A stretch of DNA of 64,000 bases, from contig CAJOFY010000013.1 of assembly GCA_905233945.1 (NCBI GenBank), positions 55,376 through 119,375 of the forward strand, written 5' to 3'. This stretch comes from an uncultured bacterium. Its GTDB lineage: Bacteria; UBP6; UBA1177. The notes under the pieces were generated by a model. It made no database searches and had not been told where the DNA came from. It saw only the letters and a program-made list of their open reading frames with translations. How positions within the stretch are numbered: the stretch's first letter is position 1; every line of letters starts with the position of its first letter. The translations under genes were made by a program, and so were the position numbers. Shown here in pieces: positions 43,192 through 50,986 of this stretch.

Positions 43192-44748
43192 TTATTCCTC
43201 AAACGGACATATATTTTCTTCACGACAATAACACTCCATGTCTCTTAATATCAGAGACGTTGAACTAAGTTTCTGATACAACAGCCAATTTCCTTCGAAT
43301 TCAGCATCTCCGTAAGGATATACTGGAATGCCATCATATTCTGAATCATTCTCCATTTTTTTCATGCAGTATGCTTTTTTAGATTTCATGTTGTAATAGC
43401 AAAGTTTATTCGCCATTATCTGAGATTGAGAGCCCATATTAAACGCCTCTTCATAAAGTAGCATATTTCCACGGAACATATTGATTATAAACCCCAACAT
43501 ATTCACTTTTCCTGTGATTTCATCGGAAAATGAGGTTATTAAATCACTATAATTCCACTTTCCGTCTCTGTATTCCATCAAAACGATTTTTCCTTGATTT
43601 GCGCTGTATGCTGCTCTGTTGCTGTCTTCTTTATCCAAGGTAACATAGCGGACTTTTTCTCCGTTATTAACATTGTAACATTCATCCAAATTTTTCGGGT
43701 ATTTGTTCAAATCGCATATATAGCCTTTAAAATCATCTTGATACAAAGCCAATCTGTCTCCGACAATTGATGGTATCAAACCCAAACCATCACCCAAAGA
43801 TGTCCACTTCCATTCTCCGACTTTGGCATACATCATCCTTTCATTTCCTGCTTCGACAAGATTTACAAATGCCCATTTTTCGTTAAGTGCTGGTTCATAA
43901 GAAATGCTTTTGACTTTTTTGTCATAGACAATTTCAACTTTGCCGTCATCGCCTATATAAGCCAAAAATATATTTGAATTATTCAGGTCGAGGTTTCGCT
44001 TGTCGGAAATCAAAGCAAGTCGCTTGCCTTTGTGATAAGCCTGTTCTTGCCCTCTGGCAGGAATAACGAGAGAATATTTCTGTATTGCAATGTCATAAGT
44101 CACATATTTTGTTTTTACAGCCCAATCCTTTACTGAAAGAGTCGGGTTTGGCGCAAAATAAAAGCCGATTTTTCCATCACTCATGTTCCAAGACTTGACA
44201 ACACCGTTAGTCCCGTCATTGTTCCAATTGACCTGACTGATTGCCAAATCGCACTTGTGCATGGGAACAACTTCAGCAATGGTTGGATATTCTTCAGCAA
44301 GCCCATCCTTTGTCCAAGGTTTTAGATTTCCCATGACACACGGAGTTCCGCAGCAAGCGTATTCGGGATATTCGTGACAAAGTTTTTCGTTTTGTTCATC
44401 CCAAAGATTGCGGACACACTGCGGATCTTTTTCGGTCGGAGTATCACAACCTGGTCGGCAGAAGGTGATCTTGCCATCTTTGTCGTAATAAGGGAAAGTG
44501 GCTTCACTCAAAGGCGGCTGGCATTCGGTGGAATCAGTGTCCTGATCAGCATCAACATCCGGCTTCACATCCGAATCGTCAACGATTTCAGCCTCTTGGG
44601 TGTCGGAATCATCGTCTTGACCTTCAGAATCCTGTGAGTTTGTGTCAGTATCAGGAAGAATGTCGGAATCGTTTTGAGATTTTGAGGAAGAACAGGAAAC
44701 GAAGAAAAGCAATGCAATAAAAAGTATAATTATTGAATTTCTTTGCAT
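43192..44748 (-). CDS. D/S-linker lipoprotein, paralogue A
   Basis: The 518-residue product has a lipobox (IALLFFVSCSSSKS), an Asp/Ser/Thr/Glu linker (about residues 25-75), a Cys-rich module (CRPGCDTPTEKDPQC...CHEYPEYACCGTPC), and a beta-propeller-like remainder with repeated WAFVNLVEAGNERMMYAKVGEW-type blades. It is about the same protein as the one at 49410-50969 beyond the linker, but the signal peptide differs. Its signal and 5' leader instead match the gene at 45239-47077. Function unknown; surface exposed by inference. Confidence 0.78.
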   Translation of the reverse strand: MQRNSIIILFIALLFFVSCSSSKSQNDSDILPDTDTNSQDSEGQDDDSDTQEAEIVDDSDVKPDVDADQDTDSTECQPPLSEATFPYYDKDGKITFCRPGCDTPTEKDPQCVRNLWDEQNEKLCHEYPEYACCGTPCVMGNLKPWTKDGLAEEYPTIAEVVPMHKCDLAISQVNWNNDGTNGVVKSWNMSDGKIGFYFAPNPTLSVKDWAVKTKYVTYDIAIQKYSLVIPARGQEQAYHKGKRLALISDKRNLDLNNSNIFLAYIGDDGKVEIVYDKKVKSISYEPALNEKWAFVNLVEAGNERMMYAKVGEWKWTSLGDGLGLIPSIVGDRLALYQDDFKGYICDLNKYPKNLDECYNVNNGEKVRYVTLDKEDSNRAAYSANQGKIVLMEYRDGKWNYSDLITSFSDEITGKVNMLGFIINMFRGNMLLYEEAFNMGSQSQIMANKLCYYNMKSKKAYCMKKMENDSEYDGIPVYPYGDAEFEGNWLLYQKLSSTSLILRDMECYCREENICPFEE

Positions 44749-44800
44749 TTTATCCTCCGTTGAAATGAACGTTATCCCGACACCGCGTCAGGTTTTGTAT

Positions 44801-44908
44801 TTAAAACAAATCCGAATGAGTTCCCGTCCGTGATAAAAACAGAATCAGATCATTGTTGTTTATGCGGTAAATCAGCAGCCAGTCAGGTTGAATGTGAATT
44901 GCATACAT
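44801..44908 (-). pseudogene. C-terminal stump of a YafQ/RelE-family toxin
   Basis: The minus strand reads an ATG overlapping the antitoxin stop (TGATG) and 35 residues including IQPDWLLIYRI and LSRTGTHSDLF, which is the conserved end of YafQ-type mRNA-interferase toxins. An intact toxin has about 90 residues, so roughly the first 55 are lost. The Asp and His positions known from YafQ are kept but the fold is not. It cannot be a working toxin. Confidence 0.8.
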
Positions 44909-45159
44909 CAGGCCAGGAGCTCCTTCATCATCTGGTCGACATCGGTATAGGTTTTCCCGAGAGAAGGATCTTTTTCCATTTCCTCGACTTCGCGGATCGC
45001 CTCTTTGGTTTCCTCGTTAAATTCTTCATTCTGCTGTTCATAGCGGTAAACGACATAGCTGATTATGTGCGAAATCTCGTCCAGACAAGCTTCCGGAGCC
45101 GCTTTTATCTGCGCCGAAACAGCCTCGTAAGTTGTTTTTTGTTTTTCGTTAAGATCCAT
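44908..45159 (-). CDS. RelB-type antitoxin, now without a full toxin
   Basis: The 83-residue protein has an acidic helical body and ends DPSLGKTYTDVDQMMKELLA, a tail typical of RelB antitoxins that partner RelE/YafQ toxins. An extended -10 promoter lies at 45190-45217 and GGAGG before the ATG. The gene is intact, but its downstream partner is a 35-residue stump. It may serve as a free antitoxin or be on the way to loss. Confidence 0.8.
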   Translation of the reverse strand: MDLNEKQKTTYEAVSAQIKAAPEACLDEISHIISYVVYRYEQQNEEFNEETKEAIREVEEMEKDPSLGKTYTDVDQMMKELLA

Positions 45160-45189
45160 TTTATCTCCTCCGTCTCAAAAAACCTGAGA

Positions 45190-45217
45190 ATTATAGCAGA
45201 AAAACGCTTGAAAACAA
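45190..45217 (-). promoter_or_regulatory. promoter of the orphan antitoxin
   Basis: Minus strand TTGTTT (45212-45217), 16 bases, TATAAT (45190-45195) with TGC before the -10. Nearly the same block as at 47598-47625 and 15173-15200. Confidence 0.7.
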
Positions 45218-45238
45218 GGGTGAAACAAATCTCGCTTC

Positions 45239-47077
45239 CTACTCTTCCTTAAAAGTTTCGTAGAAATATTTCCGAGATTCTTTTTTATTTTCTTTGTAGT
45301 GCTTTTCAGATGAAACCAGATCGTTGTTTTCATCGTATTCAAAATCAATGCTGTATTCTTCCCATGCCGAACCTTGGAGTTCAAGATATTTTTCCGAAAC
45401 GAGGTTTCCTTTCAGATCGTATTCATAACCCGTCGTTCCGATTTTATACCATATTTTATCCGTGCTCTGAGTGTTTCCGTGATAGTCGTAAATGAATCTG
45501 CCGTCTTCGACAAGCCTGTCGATAGAATCGTACTTCATATATTCGGCAAACATTGCTCCGGCATCGGGAGTTTCCTCGTCCCATTCTTCAGCGAATCTCC
45601 TTTCAACCAGATTTTCTCTTTCATCATAAAAATAGAGTTCAATCAGACGTTGCCCTAAGAACTCATTTCCTTCTGCATCTTCAAGAGCCCAATACAGCTT
45701 TGATTCTTCAAGTTTTCCGCTACCAGCATACTTGAAACGGGTGATTTCTCCTTTTATTATGCCGTTTTCATATATTTTGTTCCGAACAGTTATTTTTCCC
45801 GATTCGTCAAATTCATAGGAATAATCCGCCATAGTGCATGAATCTTCGGAGCAATAATTTTCTGTTTTTACAAGGTTTGTTTCGTCATAATAAGTCTTTT
45901 CGACTCTTTTTTCTGCTTCTCCGAGAGCATTGAGTTCCTGATATACGGTTTCGCGCCCTTTTTCATCGTAAATTCTTTCAGTGGTAACTTTAGTCTGGCC
46001 GTCATCGCTTTCAACGTTCTCTCTTTTTCTTTTCAGAGAACCGTCGGAATAATATTCCCATTCGTCGTCTAACCACGAGAATATCCCGATCAACGGATTT
46101 ATGTTTACTCTTACCGGTTTCAGATTTTCGTCGTAAAAATAATCTCTTTCGTATCTGCTCTTCTTCCATCCGGCGCCTATTGCATCGTAGAAATTATATA
46201 TGTTATGCCAACTCGTCACCGGAATTGCCGCTGAAACATAATAGTCGTATTTTACTGACTTTTTTGCCAGCAGCGTTCTGCTTAAAATCAAACGGTTGTT
46301 TTCATCAAACTCTTTGTAGGCAAAGAAACGTTCTTTTCTGATCGTTTTCCCTTCATCGTTATAGAAATATTCCTCCGCTTCCGGCCAGTAGAGATCTTCA
46401 AGAAACTCGTCTGCACCTGTAACATAGCCCGGAAGCTTGTAATGAGTTTCCCGTTGAATTTTTCCGTTTTCGTCATAGCGGTAGTGAACGCATCCCGCTT
46501 CTTTGTCTGTGGATTTTCCGTTGCACATTTTTTCGACAGAACCGTCATCATTGAATTTGTATGAAAAGTAACGGCAGTAGGACTCAGTGCAGATACTTGT
46601 CACATTGCCCTTTTCATCGTATTCGTAAAACGACAAGCCATCGCATTCGTCTGAGTTCGCGGATGTACACTTGGATTTGTTTTCGAATTTGACGCGGCAG
46701 TTTTTATCGTAATACCGGTCTATCTGATAACTGTAATCGAAGCCGACTCCGTTTTCAAAACCGTCGCCTTGCCAGTCTATTTCAACAATTTCTTTTGTAA
46801 GAACCTTTTTGCCGAAACATTCCTGAGTCAGGGAATTTGCCTCATCCGGCAAATCTTCGTCGTTTTCAGAATCGCTGTCCTCATCATCGGTTTCATCTGA
46901 ACCGTCAATAAAATCAGCATCTTGAGAATTAGAATCAGCATCTTCGATGACCGTCAGATCATCGGAATCCGTGTGGCTGTCAGAATCGGTCATGGAATCA
47001 TTTTGGGATTTTGGCGAGGAGCAGGAAATGAAGAAAAACAATGCAATAAAAAGTACAATTATTGAATTTTTCTGCAT
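45239..47077 (-). CDS. YD-repeat-like lipoprotein
   Basis: The 612-residue product has a lipobox (FIALFFFISCSSPKS), an acidic D/S linker (TDSDSHTDSDDLTV), and then many tandem units of the form YDEKGN/YDENGKIQRE/YDYHGNT, like the YD repeats of RHS and wall-associated proteins. Such repeats wrap into beta shells and bind carbohydrate or enclose toxins; no C-terminal toxin domain is seen, so a structural or binding role is likely. I start at ATG 47077 (GGAGGATAAA upstream). The first 30 codons and the leader match the 43192-44748 gene. Confidence 0.75.
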   Translation of the reverse strand: MQKNSIIVLFIALFFFISCSSPKSQNDSMTDSDSHTDSDDLTVIEDADSNSQDADFIDGSDETDDEDSDSENDEDLPDEANSLTQECFGKKVLTKEIVEIDWQGDGFENGVGFDYSYQIDRYYDKNCRVKFENKSKCTSANSDECDGLSFYEYDEKGNVTSICTESYCRYFSYKFNDDGSVEKMCNGKSTDKEAGCVHYRYDENGKIQRETHYKLPGYVTGADEFLEDLYWPEAEEYFYNDEGKTIRKERFFAYKEFDENNRLILSRTLLAKKSVKYDYYVSAAIPVTSWHNIYNFYDAIGAGWKKSRYERDYFYDENLKPVRVNINPLIGIFSWLDDEWEYYSDGSLKRKRENVESDDGQTKVTTERIYDEKGRETVYQELNALGEAEKRVEKTYYDETNLVKTENYCSEDSCTMADYSYEFDESGKITVRNKIYENGIIKGEITRFKYAGSGKLEESKLYWALEDAEGNEFLGQRLIELYFYDERENLVERRFAEEWDEETPDAGAMFAEYMKYDSIDRLVEDGRFIYDYHGNTQSTDKIWYKIGTTGYEYDLKGNLVSEKYLELQGSAWEEYSIDFEYDENNDLVSSEKHYKENKKESRKYFYETFKEE

Positions 47078-47106
47078 TTTATCCTCCGTTGAAATGAACA
47101 AAAGTA

Positions 47107-47352
47107 TCAGGTTTTCTGTTCCAAAAGAACTTCTTCCGCGAGATATGCGTCACTCAGACAGTGAAAATCGCTTATTCCCTCGCTCATAAACATATAAGTG
47201 TTGGAATTATAGAACCAATCCATCGCTTTTTCCGAGTCAATTCCGGCTTTTTGTGCGATCAAGGCGATGATTCTCGCATATTTCATCTGCAAAAGAGTTT
47301 TGTCCGCCGTCATTTTTTCACCAACAACTGTCGAGCCGTGATACAGTTTCAT
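47107..47352 (-). CDS. DUF3791 protein fused to a DUF3990 N-terminal stub
   Basis: The first 11 residues, MKLYHGSTVVG, are the start of a DUF3990 protein (a toxin-like family, remembered as having the motif YHGS). The rest, from MTADKTLLQMKYARIIALIAQKAGI to EGISDFHCLSDAYLAEEV, is a DUF3791 protein. GGTGAAAAA sits ahead of the internal ATG, so the short 68-residue form can be made too. The likely ancestor was DUF3791-DUF3990-DUF3791, with the DUF3990 body deleted in frame. The start overlaps the upstream gene as ATGA. Confidence 0.7.
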   Translation of the reverse strand: MKLYHGSTVVGEKMTADKTLLQMKYARIIALIAQKAGIDSEKAMDWFYNSNTYMFMSEGISDFHCLSDAYLAEEVLLEQKT

Positions 47353-47564
47353 GCGACAAGATTCCTTTCTTTCAAAACCGAAACGATTTCGTTTACGATA
47401 TATTGCTTGCTCTGCGTGTGCAACGCCTCATAAGACGGAATGAGGTAAGAGTGCAGAAGCCCGCTTTCATTCAGCATGTTGAAAACTTCCGAACCGGTTT
47501 TGCCGAGCTGTTCCGCGACATTTTCAATGCAGAAAACTGAATATTCGATCTGTTTGTCGCTCAT
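47349..47564 (-). CDS. DUF3791-family small protein
   Basis: The 71-residue product (IEYSVFCIENVAEQLGKTGSEVFNML...LHTQSKQYIVNEIVSVLKER) matches the DUF3791 family as remembered, which is found next to DUF3990 genes in gut bacteria and behaves like a toxin-antitoxin partner. It has a strong GGAGG and a TATAAT promoter upstream (47598-47625). It is the first gene of the remnant module. Confidence 0.72.
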   Translation of the reverse strand: MSDKQIEYSVFCIENVAEQLGKTGSEVFNMLNESGLLHSYLIPSYEALHTQSKQYIVNEIVSVLKERNLVA

Positions 47565-47597
47565 TCGTCGAATCTCCTCCCATCAAAAAACCCGAGA

Positions 47598-47625
47598 ATT
47601 ATAGCAGAAAAACACTTGAAAACAA
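47598..47625 (-). promoter_or_regulatory. promoter of the DUF3791 module
   Basis: Minus strand TTGTTT (47620-47625), 16 bases, TATAAT (47598-47603) with TGC in front. Confidence 0.7.
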
Positions 47626-47655
47626 GGGGATTATGAATTTAGAAATTCGGGGAAT

Positions 47656-48501
47656 TTAGATAAACAGCATCGAACAGCCGTCGGATTTGCTTTCTTCTTT
47701 TTCAGCAGGAGCTTCTGAATCGGTTGCTGGTGCGGAATCGCCGTCAGCGGCCTCTTCTGCAGAAGCGGAACCGTTTCCGGCTACATCAGTGTTTGCAGCG
47801 TCTTCTTTGCCGTCTTCGCCCTCGTCAAAAGGCATATCAACGCATGTGTTGCACGTTCCAGATGCCTCAAGACAGTCAAACTCGTTTTTGTATTCGTTTC
47901 TATACTCCTCATACTGACAGCAATGTCCTATTTCGTACGATATTGAGTCGGAATTAAGCGGAGCATCAAGAATGTCGTTGATTCCGTCGATGGGATTAAG
48001 ACAAGTATTGTTGATTTTTTCAATGTAAGAAACACACACATCAAGAAATCCTGCTTCCGTGCAGATCTTTCTTGCAGTCATAGCTTCGGTTCCGCAGATT
48101 TCTACAAGAGTGTCGTTGCAGGCTTTTTCGCTGTAGATTCCGCTTCCGGTGTTCATTCCTTCGATACCGTAGCATCTGCAGCCGTACTCCCCATTCTGCT
48201 CCAAATGGCATTCACCAGCCACGTTTTCGCATTTAATTCCTGCATTCTGACAGTTAATTAAAAGTTCGGCCTCACATTCTTCTTCTGTGGGAAGAGCTGA
48301 AGAAGCAGAACCTCCCTCTGGAAACATTTCAGATTCCGAAACCTCGCGCCCGTCACGGCATACACATTCTTTTGACAAAGATTCTGACGAAAGAGTAAAT
48401 GTGCATTTTCCTTTGTCCGATTCGCATGAAACCATTTCAGTGTCTGCGAAAACAAGCGGTGATACTGCAAGCATTGCAGCAAAAGCTAAAAATCTTTTCA
48501 T
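47656..48501 (-). CDS. secreted Cys-rich protein ending SDGCSMLFI, paralogue 1
   Basis: The 281-residue product starts at ATG 48501 with a signal peptide (MKRFLAFAAMLAVSPLVFADT), followed by CESDKGKCTFTLSSESLSKECVCRDG, about 24 cysteines through residue 210, a Glu/Asp/Ala/Ser linker, and the tail EESKSDGCSMLFI. It is a paralogue of the protein at 54210-55277: same signal, same Cys pattern and same tail. The single Cys in the tail, after a long linker, could be a modification or sorting site; this is inference. It follows the lipoprotein at 48521-48973 by 19 bases. Confidence 0.72.
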   Translation of the reverse strand: MKRFLAFAAMLAVSPLVFADTEMVSCESDKGKCTFTLSSESLSKECVCRDGREVSESEMFPEGGSASSALPTEEECEAELLINCQNAGIKCENVAGECHLEQNGEYGCRCYGIEGMNTGSGIYSEKACNDTLVEICGTEAMTARKICTEAGFLDVCVSYIEKINNTCLNPIDGINDILDAPLNSDSISYEIGHCCQYEEYRNEYKNEFDCLEASGTCNTCVDMPFDEGEDGKEDAANTDVAGNGSASAEEAADGDSAPATDSEAPAEKEESKSDGCSMLFI

Positions 48502-48520
48502 AATTTCCTCCATTAAATAG

Positions 48521-48973
48521 TTATTCATTCGGGCAGTTCAAATCAGCCCTTTCCACACAATTCCATTTTGATCCCGATTCTTCATCTTCGACACATTCGC
48601 ACCAGTCGACTTCCGTAACTCCGTCAGCACATATCCATTTCTTTTTATCTCCGACAACACATCCGTCACATTCCATCTCTTCTTCACACCAATCGCCGTA
48701 ATCACAACAATATGCAGCTCTGCATTCGTGGGAAATACTGTCGCCTTTGTTGTACTTCCTTCCTTCGCTGTCTTCACACTGTGTCGGGACATCATCGTCT
48801 GTAACTTCTGTGTCCGTCGTCTCATTTGGATCTTCATCGTTGGTTTTTTCTTCGTCGCTAGTTTCAGTGTCAGAAGGATCGTTTTTCTTTTCTTCGCTGT
48901 CACTACCCGAACCGCAGCTTACGGCAAAAAACATAACAAAAACCGTAACCGGCAAAATCCAAAATTTTTTCAT
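48521..48973 (-). CDS. small Cys-rich lipoprotein
   Basis: The 150-residue product (ATG 48973, GGAGGAAACC upstream) has a lipobox (VFVMFFAVSCGSGS), a Ser/Glu/Asp/Thr linker (KKNDPSDTETSDEEKTNDED), and a compact domain with about 12 cysteines (CEDSEGRKYNKGDSISHEC, CDYGDWCEEEMECDGC). It lies upstream of the SDGCSMLFI protein and probably shares its transcript. The region upstream shares an element with two other secreted-protein genes. Function unknown. Confidence 0.72.
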   Translation of the reverse strand: MKKFWILPVTVFVMFFAVSCGSGSDSEEKKNDPSDTETSDEEKTNDEDPNETTDTEVTDDDVPTQCEDSEGRKYNKGDSISHECRAAYCCDYGDWCEEEMECDGCVVGDKKKWICADGVTEVDWCECVEDEESGSKWNCVERADLNCPNE

Positions 48974-49023
48974 GGTTTCCTCCATCAAAAATAAAAAAAC
49001 ATACGGCACTCGCCAAAAAACAC

Positions 49024-49053
49024 ATATATTTAGTACCACAAAATTCGATTTTT
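49024..49053 (-). promoter_or_regulatory. shared upstream element, copy 1
   Basis: On the minus strand this reads AAAAATCGAATTTTGTGG, then ACTAAATATAT. A close match lies at 54051-54096 and 55329-55375, each ahead of a secreted-protein gene. No clear -35/-10 pair was fitted. Confidence 0.45.
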
Positions 49054-49409
49054 ATTGAAAAAATTTTACCCCCCCTGAAAACTTTATAACTATTTGATTT
49101 TATTGATGATTTTTTTGTGATTTTTTTTGTCGCGACCTTTGCCTTTTTCCGCTGTTTAAATGCATCCGCAGGATTTACTTTTTAGATCTTCACAAATCTC
49201 CCAAACAGCATGTGGTTTCTCACAAAACATCATTAAATTTGGGAGAAAAAGATTGATTTTCTGCTAATCTTGTTGACGACGGAACCCTGATCCGGATAAG
49301 AGCAGGCAGAAAAACACTCTATGCGAGAGCGGATTCTGTTAGTTGAACAGCATCGAACAGCCGTCGGATTACTTGAAAACAAGGCATATTTAAACCAATA
49401 TTTTTAAGA
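49054..49409. other. gene-free region with a duplicated tag
   Basis: The stretch is AT-rich on the left, with no conserved frame. It holds one copy of the SDGCSMLFI-coding tag (49346-49369) not attached to a gene. From that tag to the end of the next lipoprotein gene, the sequence matches 43128-43200, so the tag was duplicated with the lipoprotein. The left part (49150-49340) may be decayed coding sequence but I cannot identify it. Confidence 0.5.
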
Positions 49410-50969
49410 TTATTCCTCAAACGGGCATATATTCTCTTCACGACAGTAACAGTCAATATCTCGAAGTATCAACGGGGTTGAGTTCCTTTTCTGATAAAGC
49501 AACCATTTCCCTTCGAACTCTGCAAAGCCATAAGGAAAAATTGTTGTTCCGTCAGAATAGGTTTCGTCTTTTTCCATCTTTTTCATGCAATATTTTTTAT
49601 TCTTATCAATACGATAATAGCAAAGTCTGCCGCCGTATGTACTCCAATCAGTTGTTACTTCTTCATATAAAAGAAGATTGCCTCTTAAAGTTCTAGGGAG
49701 AAGAGAAAAGGCTTTTGAAGCTGATTCTTCAGTAAAGTCTGTTATGAGATCTGTTTTTTTAAAAGTTTCTCCGTTTCTCTCAGTTAGAACAATTTTTTTA
49801 TTATTACTATCATAATAAACGAACCTGTTTTCATTTTCTTTATCAAAATAGAGATATTCGGTTTGTTCTCCTTCCTGATTAAATTTCAGACAATCCGTCA
49901 GTTTTTGAGGTCTTTTAGATAAATCACAAATCCAACCATTTACATCATCATCAACGAACGACAGAGTATCACCAACAAGGGATGGAAACCATCCCAAACC
50001 GTCACCAAGTGAAGTCCACTTCCATTCTCCGACTTTGGCATAAAGCATTCTTTTGCTATTGTTGTCTACAAGATTTACGAAAGCCCATTTATCATTCAAA
50101 GCAGGCTCATAGGAAATGCTTTTGACTTTTTTATCATAGACAATTTCAACTTTGGCATCATCACTGATATATGCAAGAAAAATATTCTCGTTGTTTAAAT
50201 CAAGAGTCCGTGTGTCGGCAATCAAAGCAAGTCGTTTGCCTTTGTAATAAGCCTGTTCCTGATGTCTTGCCGGAATTATAAAATTGTATTTTTGAGTTTC
50301 AGTATCATAGGTAACATATTTTGTTTTTACCGGCCATTCTTTAATTGAAAGGGTCGGAGACGGTGAAAAATAGAAACCTATTTTCCCGTCACTCATATTC
50401 CAAGATTTTACAACACCATTTGAACCATCGTGAGACCATCTCCATGGAGTAATTTTTAAGTCGCATTTGTGCATGGCAGTATTTGCAACGGTGTACATTT
50501 CTTCAACTTCTTCTTTTGTCATCGGTTTCAAACTGTCTAAAACACAAGGAGTCCCGCAGCATGCGTATTCCGGATATTCGTGACAAAGTTTTTCATTCTG
50601 TTCATCCCAGAGATTGCCGATGCAGATCGGATCTTCGGCTGTCGGCATGTCGCAACCAGGGCGACAGAATGTAATCTTGCCGTTCGCATCGTAATAAGGG
50701 AACGAAGCTTCACTTAAAGACGGCTGGCATTCGTCGGAATCGGTGTCAGGGATGTTGTTTTGATCCGCATCCTGATCTGGTTTTTCATCAGAATCATCAG
50801 TAATTTCAGGGTCTTCTTCTGAATCCGTGTCGTTATCAACAATGGTTTCGGTGTCATCTGAATCAGAATCGGGAATGATGTCGGAATCTGCGGAAGAGTG
50901 CGAGGAGGAGCAGGAAAACAAAACAAATACCGCTAAAACAACCAAAAACCATTTCAAAAAAGCTGGCAT
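49410..50969 (-). CDS. D/S-linker lipoprotein, paralogue B
   Basis: The 519-residue product has its own signal (MPAFLKWFLVVLAVFVLFSCSSS), a D/S linker (SDIIPDSDSDDTETIVDND) and a mature part nearly identical in layout to paralogue A (CRPGCDMPTAEDPIC, CHEYPEYACCGTPC, then propeller-like repeats ending CYCREENICPFEE). The ATG at 50969 has TGAGGTT upstream; the frame is open to 51002 but that would overlap the next gene. The ends beyond the 3' terminus also match paralogue A, so this was a segmental duplication. Confidence 0.78.
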   Translation of the reverse strand: MPAFLKWFLVVLAVFVLFSCSSSHSSADSDIIPDSDSDDTETIVDNDTDSEEDPEITDDSDEKPDQDADQNNIPDTDSDECQPSLSEASFPYYDANGKITFCRPGCDMPTAEDPICIGNLWDEQNEKLCHEYPEYACCGTPCVLDSLKPMTKEEVEEMYTVANTAMHKCDLKITPWRWSHDGSNGVVKSWNMSDGKIGFYFSPSPTLSIKEWPVKTKYVTYDTETQKYNFIIPARHQEQAYYKGKRLALIADTRTLDLNNENIFLAYISDDAKVEIVYDKKVKSISYEPALNDKWAFVNLVDNNSKRMLYAKVGEWKWTSLGDGLGWFPSLVGDTLSFVDDDVNGWICDLSKRPQKLTDCLKFNQEGEQTEYLYFDKENENRFVYYDSNNKKIVLTERNGETFKKTDLITDFTEESASKAFSLLPRTLRGNLLLYEEVTTDWSTYGGRLCYYRIDKNKKYCMKKMEKDETYSDGTTIFPYGFAEFEGKWLLYQKRNSTPLILRDIDCYCREENICPFEE

Positions 50970-50986
50970 TTGAACCTCATTTTTTC

